A stretch of 64,000 bases of DNA from positions 2,155,030 through 2,219,029 of the forward strand of contig NZ_CP064788.1 of the NCBI RefSeq assembly GCF_017094525.1, written 5' to 3'. Every line of letters begins with the position of its first letter. Position 1 is the stretch's first letter. Made by a program: the position numbers and the translations under genes. Under the pieces are notes generated by a model, which was given only the letters and a program-made list of their open reading frames with translations, did not search any database and was not told the origin of the DNA. This DNA is from Halapricum desulfuricans. Its GTDB lineage: Archaea; Halobacteriota; Halobacteria; Halobacteriales; Haloarculaceae. Below are positions 16,968 through 25,571 of the stretch, piece by piece.

Positions 16968-17012
16968 GCTTATAAATATTAAGTACTAACCTTTATAAGC
17001 CTTAAATACGAC
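16968..17012 (+). promoter_or_regulatory. Tandem TATA-like elements upstream of tbp
   Basis: Three AT-rich boxes occur in 40 bases: TTATAAATATTAAG around 16970-16982, CTTTATAAG at 16991-16999 and CTTAAATACG at 17001-17010. The last is about 22 bases and the middle one about 33 bases before the tbp start. The TBP protein itself binds such boxes, so the array suggests autoregulation or alternative starts. Confidence 0.55.
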
Positions 17013-17027
17013 TGTTAGCCCGAGACA

Positions 17028-17588
17028 ATGGTTGACCCCAAGGAAACCATCAACATCGAAAACGTCGTTGCCTCGACGGGTATCGGTCAGGAACTCGACC
17101 TCCAGAGCGTGGCCATGGACCTCGAGGGGGCGGATTACGATCCCGAGCAGTTCCCGGGACTCGTCTACCGAACGCAGGAACCCAAGTCCGCGGCGCTGAT
17201 CTTCCGGTCCGGCAAGATCGTCTGCACGGGCGCGAAGAGTACCGACGACGTCCACGAGAGTCTGCGGATCGTCTTCGACAAGCTGCGCGATCTGGAGATT
17301 CAGGTCGACGAAGACCCCGAGATCGTCGTCCAGAACATCGTCACGTCGGCCGATCTCGGTCGGAACCTCAACCTCAACGCGATCGCGATCGGGCTGGGGC
17401 TGGAGAACATCGAATACGAGCCCGAGCAGTTCCCCGGACTCGTCTACCGCCTCGAGGACCCCGACGTCGTCGCGCTGCTGTTCGGCTCCGGGAAGCTCGT
17501 CATCACCGGCGGCAAGGAGCCCAAGGACGCCGAGGAAGCCGTCGACAAGATCGTCTCCCGACTCGAAGAACTCGGTCTGCTCGAGTAA
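17028..17588 (+). CDS. tbp: TATA-box-binding protein
   Basis: A 186-residue general transcription factor that binds TATA boxes and recruits TFB and RNA polymerase. The saddle is built from two direct repeats. Each repeat contains PEQFPGLVYR, a phenylalanine pair or equivalent for DNA kinking, and a glycine turn (FRSGKIVCTGAKS in the first, FGSGKLVITGGKE in the second). The N-terminus MVDPKETINIENVVAS and acidic C-terminus are typical of haloarchaea. Haloarchaea often have several TBPs; this full-length, unmodified copy in a conserved setting looks like a housekeeping one. Tandem TATA-like elements precede it. Confidence 0.96.
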   Translation: MVDPKETINIENVVASTGIGQELDLQSVAMDLEGADYDPEQFPGLVYRTQEPKSAALIFRSGKIVCTGAKSTDDVHESLRIVFDKLRDLEIQVDEDPEIVVQNIVTSADLGRNLNLNAIAIGLGLENIEYEPEQFPGLVYRLEDPDVVALLFGSGKLVITGGKEPKDAEEAVDKIVSRLEELGLLE

Positions 17589-17606
17589 CTTCGCCGTCGC
17601 CACTGC

Positions 17607-18068
17607 ATGTGGGAACTCGTATCGGACACGGTCGCCTCGTTAGCGTTGTCGAGCGGGGTTGGCACGTCCGCGCTGGCGGATTCGTCCGTTCTCCAGGCGT
17701 CTCCCGGTCGCGGTCTCGTCGCCCTGCTCGCGGCGTTCGTGGTGGCAACGCTGTTCTACGCCGTCACGTTGCATCTCGCGGCGACGTTCTTTCTCGGGAC
17801 AGTGCCGACACAGAAAGCTGCGACCGTCGCTCCCGCGCCGGCGCTCGTCTCGGTGTTGCTCGGCCGGTACGGTCTCGAACGTGTGGGGTTCATCAGTCAG
17901 AGACTCGGCGTGCTGATCGTCGTCGTCGCGACGCTGTCGGCCGACGCGCTTGTGATCAGTCGCGTCTATGACCTCGACGTGGTGCCGACGGCGATCCTGA
18001 CGCTGCTTCACTTCGCGTTCGCCGCCGTCCTGGGGATCGCACTGGCGAACCTATTCGGGCAGGTATAA
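17607..18068 (+). CDS. Small integral membrane protein following tbp
   Basis: A 153-residue hydrophobic protein with about four predicted membrane helices (around residues 35-62, 72-90, 100-118 and 128-150). The N-terminal 30 residues are Ser/Ala-rich. I do not recognise a functional family. It starts 18 bases after tbp on the same strand, so it is probably cotranscribed, and ends 2 bases before the convergent DHH gene. Halophilic codon use and length make it a real gene. Confidence 0.65.
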   Translation: MWELVSDTVASLALSSGVGTSALADSSVLQASPGRGLVALLAAFVVATLFYAVTLHLAATFFLGTVPTQKAATVAPAPALVSVLLGRYGLERVGFISQRLGVLIVVVATLSADALVISRVYDLDVVPTAILTLLHFAFAAVLGIALANLFGQV

Positions 18069-18070
18069 TA

Positions 18071-19594
18071 TCAGTCGTCGATCGACTCGACGTCAGGCGG
18101 GAAGACGAACACGTCACGTCTGTCGTCTTCGCCTTCCACGTGGTACTGCTCGCCGGTCCCGGCCCGGATCTGCCTGTTCCAGCGTGCCTCCAGCACGTCG
18201 AGAACCCGGTCCGTGACGATTTCGTCGACGATCTCGACGAGTGGTCGTTCGTCGGCTTCGAAGCCCGTCGCCTCGAAGCTCCCGGTTTCGATCTGTGCGC
18301 CGGCCATGTCGGCGTGGCCGCCCGCGCTGCCGATCGCCCCGAACGCGTCCCGCAGCGCTTCGCCGATGTCCAGATCCGCACCGCGCGTTCGTGCCGAGAC
18401 GTGGATCATCCCGTCCGTGATCCCGTAGACGAGCGTCGTGGTCACGTCTTCGATGTTCAGGAGTCGATCGGCGGCCTGGGCCAGCGCGTCGCGGTCCTGA
18501 ATATCGTCGACACCGGTGATCACGACCGGCCCGTGACGGGTCCGATTGCGGATCGCGTGACCGATCGTCTCGACGGTCTCCGGCGACATGCTCGGGTTCT
18601 CGATGCGCTGGAGCGTCCCCAGATTCGCCGCCGGAAGCAAGGCCGCGGCCGCCTCGAAATCGGCCTGACAGACTTCGCGCCGGAACTCGTCGGTATCGAT
18701 CCTGATCCCGAACAGCAGTGCCGTCGCGACTGTCTCGTCGATCTCGATCGCGGACTGCTGGAGATACTCGACGAGGAGCGTGCTCGTCGCACCGACGTCG
18801 CTTCGCAGGTCGACGTGCGCCGCCTCGACCGGCTCCCGGGGCGGGTGGTGATCGATCACGACGTCGACTGGCGTCTCGACCGGTAACTGGTCGTTGACGC
18901 CCGGCCGGGAGTGATCGACCAGTGCGAACCCGCCGAATGGCGAGAGGTCGTCGCCGGCCTCGAGGTTGGTCAGCTCGATATCGAGCAGGTTGACGAACGC
19001 CCGGTTTTCCTGGTGGGCGATCGATCCGTAGTAACACAGCTCCGCCGAGAGCCCGGCCAGGTTCGCAAGCCGCGCGAGGGCGAGCGCGCTTGCGATCGCG
19101 TCCGGATCGGGGTTGTCGTGCATGACGATCGAAAGCGGGCTCTCGATCCCGGCGAACACGTGCCGCAAGTTTCGAAAGCGGCTCCCGGCCTCGCTCAGCC
19201 GGTCCGTGATCGCTGCTTTCGTGGCTGTCGCCGGGTCGACGACCCGGTCGGCGTCCCGCTCGATCGCTGCTCGCGCGTCCGCATCCCCCGATCCGAGATA
19301 CGCGATCCGCAACGCGTCTGGAAACGCCTCAGCGGTCGCGGGTACGATTCCGGCCGTCCTCGCGGGATCGTCCGCGAACGCGAGAACGCTCTCGATCTCG
19401 GTTTCGACCACCCCGAATGTACTGGGTTCGGTCGGATCGCCGTGATGCACGGTCGCATCCGGGACGTTCTCGGTGACCGCCTCCAGCCACTCCGCCTCGT
19501 CGCTGACGGCGACGACCGGTCGATCACCCTCACTCAGCCGTGTGAGGAGGTCGTAGGCGAGTGCGCCGGATCCAGCCACCAGCCGCGCGCGCAT
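18071..19594 (-). CDS. DHH-family phosphoesterase fused to an N-terminal RCK/TrkA-N-like domain
   Basis: A 507-residue fusion. Residues 1-115 resemble a Rossmann NAD-binding RCK domain (LVAGSGALAYDLL, then DDPARTAGIV). From about 150 a DHH phosphoesterase follows with the manganese motifs HDNPDPDAIAS, VDHSRPG and VIDHHPPREP. A DHHA1 domain ends with the substrate-binding GSAGGHADMAGA. By family, DHH/DHHA1 proteins hydrolyse cyclic or short oligonucleotides (GdpP-, NrnA- or RecJ-like). The RCK part suggests control by a nucleotide or redox ligand. The start is ATG at 19594, though the weak promoter leaves some doubt. A GdpP-like cyclic di-AMP phosphodiesterase role is an inference only. Confidence 0.83.
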   Translation of the reverse strand: MRARLVAGSGALAYDLLTRLSEGDRPVVAVSDEAEWLEAVTENVPDATVHHGDPTEPSTFGVVETEIESVLAFADDPARTAGIVPATAEAFPDALRIAYLGSGDADARAAIERDADRVVDPATATKAAITDRLSEAGSRFRNLRHVFAGIESPLSIVMHDNPDPDAIASALALARLANLAGLSAELCYYGSIAHQENRAFVNLLDIELTNLEAGDDLSPFGGFALVDHSRPGVNDQLPVETPVDVVIDHHPPREPVEAAHVDLRSDVGATSTLLVEYLQQSAIEIDETVATALLFGIRIDTDEFRREVCQADFEAAAALLPAANLGTLQRIENPSMSPETVETIGHAIRNRTRHGPVVITGVDDIQDRDALAQAADRLLNIEDVTTTLVYGITDGMIHVSARTRGADLDIGEALRDAFGAIGSAGGHADMAGAQIETGSFEATGFEADERPLVEIVDEIVTDRVLDVLEARWNRQIRAGTGEQYHVEGEDDRRDVFVFPPDVESIDD

Positions 19595-19695
19595 AACACG
19601 GAACTGCCACCTACAGCGTCAAAAGTGCGTCGTTGCCGTCCTCGCCGGAGCGTGTCGTTGCTGCTCCCCTCGGAGGGAGACGAAACCGCCGTCGT

Positions 19696-20124
19696 TCACT
19701 TGAGCCGTTCCTGCAGGAACGACGGGTGGGCGGCCGTCACGCCCTCGATACTCAGAATCGACTCCTCGATGATGTCCCCCAGTTCGTCACCGTCCCGGCC
19801 CCGGACTTCGGCCATCAACATGTGATCGCCGCTTGAGGTGTACAGCGCTTCGACCTCCGGGAGGTCTCGCAGTTTGCGCGTCGCTTCGACGTAGCGCTCG
19901 CTCTCGACGTCGATGCCGACCATCGCGATCGACTGACTCGAGAGCTTCTTCGGGTCGACGTCGGCGGAGTAGCCGACGATGACGCCTTCCTCTTCGAGTT
20001 TGTCGATGTACTTCCTGACCGTGGGTTTCGATACGTCCGCCCGTTCGGCGATCTCCGCGTACGACGCCTGGGCGTCTTCTTCGAGGACGGAGAGGATACG
20101 ATCCGCCGTGGACTCAGCGCTCAT
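19696..20124 (-). CDS. Lrp/AsnC-family transcriptional regulator
   Basis: A 142-residue regulator. The N-terminal HTH (SYAEIAERADVSKPTVRKYIDKL, residues about 20-43) is followed by an alpha-beta RAM domain (GIDVESERYVEATRKL...YTSSGDHMLMAEVRG), which normally binds amino acids and mediates octamer assembly. It lies 69 bp downstream of the beta subunit of a 2-oxoacid:ferredoxin oxidoreductase on the same strand and may belong to that operon. It is a plausible sensor linking amino-acid status to oxo-acid oxidation. Confidence 0.9.
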   Translation of the reverse strand: MSAESTADRILSVLEEDAQASYAEIAERADVSKPTVRKYIDKLEEEGVIVGYSADVDPKKLSSQSIAMVGIDVESERYVEATRKLRDLPEVEALYTSSGDHMLMAEVRGRDGDELGDIIEESILSIEGVTAAHPSFLQERLK

Positions 20125-20193
20125 GGACGTTTCTTTCCGGTGCTCGAAAAAATACCTTGCGAAGGGGGAAACGGGGTTCGGTTCGTCGAACTC

Positions 20194-21129
20194 TTACTTG
20201 TGCTTTTCGAGGAGGTCGTAGGAACGGTCCCACTCGGCGTCCTCGTCGAAGTACCGCTCGGCCAGCGGCTGTTCGGGCATCTCGCCGATCGCCTGTTTCT
20301 CCGCGGTGTAGGAGGGGCGTTCGTCGTCGACGTAGAAGCGCCCGGTGAGGATCTCGCCCTCGTGGAGTTTCGACTCGGCGTCGTACATGGCCTGTGCGGC
20401 CTCGGCGCGGTCGTTGATGTCGTGGCCGTACTCGTCGGATTCTTGGATGTCCGTGTAGGGGACGTACTGTTTGGCGTCCTTGTTCCAGGTCGGACATTGG
20501 GTCAGGAAATCGACGTGAGCGAACCCGTCGTGCTGGATGGCTTCCGCGAGGATCTCCGCGGCCTGGTTGGGGTTGACCGCAGCCGTGCGAGCGATGTAGG
20601 ACGCGCCGGCCGAAAGCGAGAGGCTGAGTGGCCGGAGCGGGTCCTTCGCGCTACCCGAAGGCTGGGTCTTGGACTTGTGGCCTTTCGGCGAGGTCGGGGA
20701 CGTCTGGCCCTTCGTCAGCCCGAAGATCTCGTTGTTGAACACGATGTAGGTCATGTCGTGGTTCTCGCGGGCCGTGTGGATGAAGTGATTGCCACCGATC
20801 CCGTAGCCGTCACCGTCGCCGCCGGCGGCGATCACTTCGACGCCGGGGTTGGCGAGCTTGGTCGCGCGTGCGACCGGCAGCGACCGGCCGTGGATCGTGT
20901 GGAAGCCGTAGCTCTCGAAGTAGCTGTTCAGTTTGCCGGAACAGCCGATTCCGGTAAACACGGCGACCTCATCGGGGTTGCGGCCGACTTCCGGCATCGC
21001 CTTTTTCAGTGCGTTGAGCACGCCGAAGTCGCCACAGCCCGGACACCACGTGGGCTGGGGCTCGATACCCGGCGTGAACGCTTCGTCGTCTGTCTCGCTG
21101 TCCGCTCCGATTGCGCTGAATGCACTCAT
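20194..21129 (-). CDS. 2-oxoacid:ferredoxin oxidoreductase beta subunit (PorB/KorB type)
   Basis: The 311-residue TPP-binding subunit of a coenzyme-A-dependent 2-oxoacid:ferredoxin oxidoreductase, which in haloarchaea replaces the pyruvate and 2-oxoglutarate dehydrogenase complexes. The [4Fe-4S]/TPP N-terminus reads WCPGCGDFGV, with GIGCSGKL next. The TPP motif is GGDGDGYGIGGNHFIH and NNEIFGLTKGQ, and a conserved TQCPTWN follows. It starts 3 bp after the alpha gene. I cannot firmly decide between pyruvate (PorB) and 2-oxoglutarate (KorB) specificity without alignment. Confidence 0.9.
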   Translation of the reverse strand: MSAFSAIGADSETDDEAFTPGIEPQPTWCPGCGDFGVLNALKKAMPEVGRNPDEVAVFTGIGCSGKLNSYFESYGFHTIHGRSLPVARATKLANPGVEVIAAGGDGDGYGIGGNHFIHTARENHDMTYIVFNNEIFGLTKGQTSPTSPKGHKSKTQPSGSAKDPLRPLSLSLSAGASYIARTAAVNPNQAAEILAEAIQHDGFAHVDFLTQCPTWNKDAKQYVPYTDIQESDEYGHDINDRAEAAQAMYDAESKLHEGEILTGRFYVDDERPSYTAEKQAIGEMPEQPLAERYFDEDAEWDRSYDLLEKHK

Positions 21130-21132
21130 TGG

Positions 21133-23040
21133 TTAGTCACCTGCCGCTGGGACGTAGGTCATTCGCTGATGGGGCAGTTCCCCGTCTCCGTTGCTCGTTT
21201 CGAACCCTTCGACGACGTCGCGCGGTTCGAAGGGATTGCCGTTGTACTTCAGAAGGCTGGAGAGCTTGTCGCCGTACTTGCCCAGCTCCTTCTGAATGTG
21301 ACCGCGGAGCTGGCCGCTGGCGTTCATCTCCACCACGACAGCGTGCTCGACCGACTCGAGGAACTCCGTCATCTCCGTTTCCGGGAACGGCATCAGGTCC
21401 GAGACGCCGACAGCCTTCACCGAGTGGCCGGCCTCGTTGAGTTCGTCGACGGCCTCGAAGACCGTGTCCTGCTGGCTGCCCCAGGTGATGATGCCGTACT
21501 CGGCGTCTTCCGGACCGTGGTAGGTCTGGTGGGATTGCTCGGTGGCGTCAAGCTCCTCGCGGATGTCATCGAGCTTGCCCATCCGGCGGTTCATCTGGAT
21601 CACCCGGTTCTCGGGGTCCTCGCTGATGTGGCCGACTTCGTTGTGCTCGTTGCCGGTCGCGAGGAAGCGTCCGCCCTCCTGGCCGGGCACCGAGCGCGGA
21701 CTGACGTTCGAGCCGTCCTCGGGTTCGTGGAGGAACCGCTTGAACTTGTCCGACGCGTGGTGGGCGGCCTCGGCGATCTCTTCCTCGGTCAGCACCGAAC
21801 CGGGGTCGGCGTTGGGCTCCTCGTCGAAGAAGCTCTCGGGGACGTTGCGGAGTTCGCCCTGGAGCTTCTGGTCGTAGGCGACGATCGCCGGGATCTGGTA
21901 CTCGTAGGCCAGCTCGAAGGCCTTGCGGGTCTGAGTGTAACACTCCTCGACGTTGGCCGGCGCGAACACGACGCGCGTCGAGTCGCCCTGGCTCGTATAG
22001 AGGATGTGTTCGAGGTCGCCCTGCTCGGGCTTGGTCGGCATCCCGGTCGAGGGACCGGCACGCATCGCCTCGACGAGCACGAGCGGCGTCTCGGTCATCT
22101 CCGCGAGTCCGAGCGGCTCGGACATCAGCGCGAAGCCGCCGCCCGACGAGCCGGACATGGCCTTCACGCCGGCGTGGGAAGCACCGATCGCCAGCGCCGC
22201 GGCGGCGATCTCGTCCTCGACCTGCTCGGAGATCCCGCCGAACTTCGGCAGGTTCTGGGACATGATCGTGAACACGTCGGTCCACGGGGTCATCGGATAA
22301 CCCGAGATGAACCGACAGCCCTCGTCGATCGCGCCGTACGAGATCGCGTCACTGCCCGACAGCAGGACCTGCTCCTCGTCGTGGCCCTCGCCTTCCGGCG
22401 CGGTCCAGCCGTGGGTGTGCTCGACTTCCTGGCCGAGTTCGTAGGCGTCTTCGAGGACCTTGAGGTTCGCCTCCTTCATCTCCCCGGACATGCCGTTGGA
22501 GATGATCTCCTCGAAGTACGCCGGATCGATGTCCATCAGTGCCGCCGTGAACCCGACACCGGCGGTGTTTCGCATCACGTCGCGACCGTGCTCGCGGGCG
22601 ATGCCCCGAAGGTCGACGGGATAGACGTGCCAGCCGTTCTCCTCGGCACGCTCCTCGAGGTTGATCGCCTCGACGTCTTCCTCGTCGAGCAGCCCCTCGT
22701 CGTAGACGATGACGCCGCCCTCGTTGAGTTCGTCGAGGTTCTCCGTCAGCGGCTTGGCCTCCTCGTTGCCGTAATAGGCGTCCTCGCTCGGGTTCCGAGC
22801 GAAGCTGTCTCCGAGCGTGAGGAGGAAGTTGTATCCGTCGCCACGCGAGTTGACCGGGCCGTTGCCGGCACGTACCTCGACGTACGTGTGGCCGCCCCGG
22901 ATCCGCGACGGATAATGTCGATGTGTGAATACGTTAAGTCCCGAACGCATCAAGGCCTTCGCGAAGTTCTGGCTCGTCGAGTCGATCCCGTCGCCGGAAC
23001 CGCCTGCGATTCGCCACATGAGGTCGTCTGGCTCTGGCAT
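21133..23040 (-). CDS. 2-oxoacid:ferredoxin oxidoreductase alpha subunit (PorA/KorA type, fused gamma-alpha)
   Basis: A 635-residue subunit in which the N-terminal gamma domain (to about 195; WRIAGGSGDGIDSTSQN and HYPSRIRGGHTYVEVR) is fused to the alpha domain (from LLSGSDAISYGAIDEGCRF; then SGSSGGGFALMSEPLGLAEM and the CoA-side AGPSTGMPTKPEQGDL). Together with the beta subunit it oxidises 2-oxoacids to acyl-CoA, reducing ferredoxin. The ATG at 23040 is chosen: the 23-residue extension to 23109 is basic and lies beyond a probable promoter (CGTATAAG near 23113-23120). That box would leave a leader of roughly 50 bases, unlike most genes here. Confidence 0.92.
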   Translation of the reverse strand: MPEPDDLMWRIAGGSGDGIDSTSQNFAKALMRSGLNVFTHRHYPSRIRGGHTYVEVRAGNGPVNSRGDGYNFLLTLGDSFARNPSEDAYYGNEEAKPLTENLDELNEGGVIVYDEGLLDEEDVEAINLEERAEENGWHVYPVDLRGIAREHGRDVMRNTAGVGFTAALMDIDPAYFEEIISNGMSGEMKEANLKVLEDAYELGQEVEHTHGWTAPEGEGHDEEQVLLSGSDAISYGAIDEGCRFISGYPMTPWTDVFTIMSQNLPKFGGISEQVEDEIAAAALAIGASHAGVKAMSGSSGGGFALMSEPLGLAEMTETPLVLVEAMRAGPSTGMPTKPEQGDLEHILYTSQGDSTRVVFAPANVEECYTQTRKAFELAYEYQIPAIVAYDQKLQGELRNVPESFFDEEPNADPGSVLTEEEIAEAAHHASDKFKRFLHEPEDGSNVSPRSVPGQEGGRFLATGNEHNEVGHISEDPENRVIQMNRRMGKLDDIREELDATEQSHQTYHGPEDAEYGIITWGSQQDTVFEAVDELNEAGHSVKAVGVSDLMPFPETEMTEFLESVEHAVVVEMNASGQLRGHIQKELGKYGDKLSSLLKYNGNPFEPRDVVEGFETSNGDGELPHQRMTYVPAAGD

Positions 23041-23257
23041 GGGTAAATCATCGGCCCCCTGCGGGCGCCGTGTACGAACCAGGTTTCGCCCGGACAAAAG
23101 CGTTGTCACTGACTTATACGATAATAATTGTTATGATTCAGATGTGTCTGGTTAGGAAATTTATCGGAATTTATTGCTGCTACCGGCCTATTATGGTTGT
23201 TAATGGCAAGTCAGACCGTGTCGAGGTGGACAGTGGTGGTAACTGTACGAGTGACTT

Positions 23258-24181
23258 CTAGTCGTCGGCGGGCGCGACGTTCTGGCCGGTCAGATCGACC
23301 GGCCGGGCGTCGACCTCGAGTTCCTCGAGCGCGACCTGTGCCGCGCGCTTGCCCGAGACCAGCATCGCGCCGAAGGTCGGACCCATCCGCGGGAGGCCGT
23401 AGGTCGTCGCGGTCGCCATCCCGGTGACGATCAGACCGTCATGGGTCAGGCCCGTGTGCTCGACGACCGCGTCCTCGCTCTCGCCGACCCACATCGAGTC
23501 GTGCCCCGGCGAGTCGTGCCCCGGCGCGCCGTAACTGTCTTCGTCTGTCTGGTCCATGCCCGCGTTACCGTCTTCGATCCCCGGTGCGTCGAGGACGCCC
23601 CGCTCGTCGAGTTTCGTGACCGCCATGGCGTCGTGGCCAGTCGCGTCGATAACGAGGTCGGCCTCGACGGCGATCGGATCGACGCAGGTGATCTCCCGGG
23701 GCAGCGAGTGGACCGGCGTCCAGTTCATCACGATCCCCCCGACCCGGTGGTCCTCGCGGACGACGACGTCCGTGAACTCGGTCATGTTCTGTATCTTCGC
23801 GCCGGCGTCACAGGTGGCCTTGATCAATCCCGAGGTCGCTTCGGGTCCGCTTGCGACGTACAGCCCCTCGCTGTCGCGAGACTGCTCGTACTCGACGTCC
23901 AGTTCCTCGAGGATCTGCTGGGCCGGGTCCCGGACGGTGACCTTGTTCATCAGGAAGCCACCGAGCCAGAACCCCCCACCGAGGTAATTGTTCTTCTCGA
24001 CGACCATCGTCTGCACACCGCGTTCCGAGAGCTCTTTCGCGGCGATCAACCCCGACGGACCCCCGCCGACGACGATCACGTCCGAATCCGAGAACTGCAT
24101 AAACTCGTCGGTCCACTCCTGACCGATCGCGCGTGTCACTTCCACTTCGCCGACGTCGCTGAACTGGTCGAACCCGCTCAT
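23258..24181 (-). CDS. thi4: Thiamine thiazole synthase Thi4, suicide-cysteine type
   Basis: A 307-residue FAD/NAD-fold enzyme making the thiazole half of thiamine. The dinucleotide motif [17 protein letters not shown] is at about residues 35-51, with LGGGFWLGG next and [15 protein letters not shown] near the end. In yeast and Haloferax Thi4 a cysteine gives up its sulfur, so each molecule works once. The matching position here is Cys166 in [10 protein letters not shown], so the suicide mechanism is expected. Methanogen sulfide-using forms have His there. The ATG at 24181 is favoured over a 70-codon upstream extension. It diverges from the CBS/ParB-like gene. Confidence 0.93.
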   Translation of the reverse strand: MSGFDQFSDVGEVEVTRAIGQEWTDEFMQFSDSDVIVVGGGPSGLIAAKELSERGVQTMVVEKNNYLGGGFWLGGFLMNKVTVRDPAQQILEELDVEYEQSRDSEGLYVASGPEATSGLIKATCDAGAKIQNMTEFTDVVVREDHRVGGIVMNWTPVHSLPREITCVDPIAVEADLVIDATGHDAMAVTKLDERGVLDAPGIEDGNAGMDQTDEDSYGAPGHDSPGHDSMWVGESEDAVVEHTGLTHDGLIVTGMATATTYGLPRMGPTFGAMLVSGKRAAQVALEELEVDARPVDLTGQNVAPADD

Positions 24182-24323
24182 ACAACTCAGTGATATTAGT
24201 CGGTAGTTAATAGGCGTTGTGAAACCGGGCATCGAGCGAGCGGTGACGGGCCGACGGCCACCGGGGCGACCGATGCCGGTCCGTCTGACGTGGGGTTTTT
24301 CAATCACGGCGCCGTCACTCTCG

Positions 24324-25148
24324 ATGATGGACAGTTCCGATGGGTCGCTGACGGTCGAAGAGTACATGACCCGGGAGGTCTCGACAGTCACGCCGACGTC
24401 GACGGTCGGCGAGGTCGCCAGACGGATCGCAGACAGCGACGATCACAGCGGACTTCCGGTCACCGACGACAGCCACGTCGAGGGGTTCGTCAGCGCGAGC
24501 GACCTCCTGCTGGCCGACGACGACACGGAGATCAGCGAGGTCATGAGCACGGACCTGCTCGTCGCCCATCCCGAGATGGATCTGGACGACGCCGCACGGG
24601 TCATCCTGCGGTCGGGCATCCAGCGGCTGCCGGTCGTCGACGACGACGGCGATCTGGTCGGGATCATCTCCAACACCGACGTCATCCGCAGTCAGATCGA
24701 GCGCGCGACTCCGGACAAGGTCGCGGAACTCCAGGAGACGATCGAGGAGGTCCACGGTGTCGAGGCCGACCAGGAGCGCCGCCAGGTCTCGCTCGCCGCG
24801 CTCCGGCCGACTCAGACCCGCGTCTATGCCGACGAGCTCGAGGGACGGAGTTACGAACTGGAGCGCGGGCTGGCCGAACCGCTGGTCGTCGTCGACAACG
24901 ACGGCGAACTCCTGCTCGTCGACGGCCACCACCGGACGACCGCGGCCAGCGAACTCGGCATCGAGGAGATGGAGGCGTACGTCATCCGCGTCGACCGCGC
25001 CGTCGAACTCGAGATGGCCAAGACCGCCGAAGAAGAGGACCTGCAGTCGGTCGACGACATCACCATCGTCGATTACGCCCGCCACCCGCTCGTCGAGACG
25101 ACCGAGCGGATGGGCGAAAACGACGCGGACGAGGCCGACAGCTCGTGA
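24324..25148 (+). CDS. CBS-pair protein with C-terminal ParB/sulfiredoxin-like domain
   Basis: A 274-residue protein. Two CBS domains (about residues 10-60 and 70-130; [20 protein letters not shown] and [19 protein letters not shown]) form a Bateman module that usually binds adenine nucleotides or SAM. The C-terminal half has the ParB-N/Srx-like core [20 protein letters not shown] followed by [15 protein letters not shown], a motif of nucleotide-binding or kinase/nuclease-type proteins. The combination is known in archaea without an assigned reaction. Two adjacent ATGs (24324 and 24327) are possible starts. It is divergent from thi4, with 142 bp between the start codons. Confidence 0.78.
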   Translation: MMDSSDGSLTVEEYMTREVSTVTPTSTVGEVARRIADSDDHSGLPVTDDSHVEGFVSASDLLLADDDTEISEVMSTDLLVAHPEMDLDDAARVILRSGIQRLPVVDDDGDLVGIISNTDVIRSQIERATPDKVAELQETIEEVHGVEADQERRQVSLAALRPTQTRVYADELEGRSYELERGLAEPLVVVDNDGELLLVDGHHRTTAASELGIEEMEAYVIRVDRAVELEMAKTAEEEDLQSVDDITIVDYARHPLVETTERMGENDADEADSS

Positions 25149-25167
25149 TAGTGGCCGTGTGACGCTG

Positions 25168-25425
25168 TCAAACCGCAGCGTCGTCGTACCGGTCCGCGAC
25201 GAACGCGACGAGCAACAGCAACACGCCCAGGCCAACGCCGACCGTCGAGACGCCGAAGATCACCATCCCGACCGGCGTCGCCGGCAGATCGACGACGAAA
25301 AACAGCGTCGGGTCCATCCCCTCGGGGTTGATCGCCCCGAGGACGAACCCCATGAGCGCGGCGATCGAGACGATAGCGGCGTAGACGGCGTATATCACCT
25401 GCCGCCCGGACAGACGTCGTGGCAC
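25168..25425 (-). CDS. Small two-helix membrane protein
   Basis: An 85-residue protein with two hydrophobic segments (about residues 9-30 and 48-72), a basic N-terminus and an acidic loop, ending ADRYDDAAV. I propose the GTG at 25425 because the further ORF extension to 25485 would overlap the start of the divergent microprotein gene and lacks hydrophobic or conserved character. I do not recognise the family. It converges with the CBS/ParB-like gene. Confidence 0.6.
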   Translation of the reverse strand: MPRRLSGRQVIYAVYAAIVSIAALMGFVLGAINPEGMDPTLFFVVDLPATPVGMVIFGVSTVGVGLGVLLLLVAFVADRYDDAAV

Positions 25426-25484
25426 AACCCTCGATTGGTGCCGGGAGCGATTAGGCTTTTCACTTCCGGCGATAACGTCGGGCA

Positions 25485-25571
25485 ATGTCAGAGAAGGAAC
25501 TGCTATTGGTCGTGCTGGCGGCGGTCGCGATCATGATGTTCGCCGCCGGGTTCGCGCTCGTGATCGGCTAG
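25485..25571 (+). CDS. 28-residue single-pass membrane microprotein
   Basis: The ATG at 25485 opens a 28-codon frame: a charged start MSEKE followed by one continuous hydrophobic helix ending in ALVIG, then TAG. A TTTTCAC-like AT-rich patch lies about 25 bases upstream. The composition (a charge cap plus a perfect 20-22-residue helix) is hard to explain by chance in such GC-rich DNA. It overlaps the 3' end of the convergent membrane-protein gene by 4 bp. Function unknown; an accessory subunit of a membrane complex is conceivable. Confidence 0.5.
   Translation: MSEKELLLVVLAAVAIMMFAAGFALVIG

Noticed and set aside
20140-23046. A 968-codon open frame on the plus strand opposite the 2-oxoacid:ferredoxin oxidoreductase genes
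   Set aside because: It is a shadow of well-recognised genes on the other strand. High GC at third positions leaves the antisense frame without stop codons. The translation has no domain.
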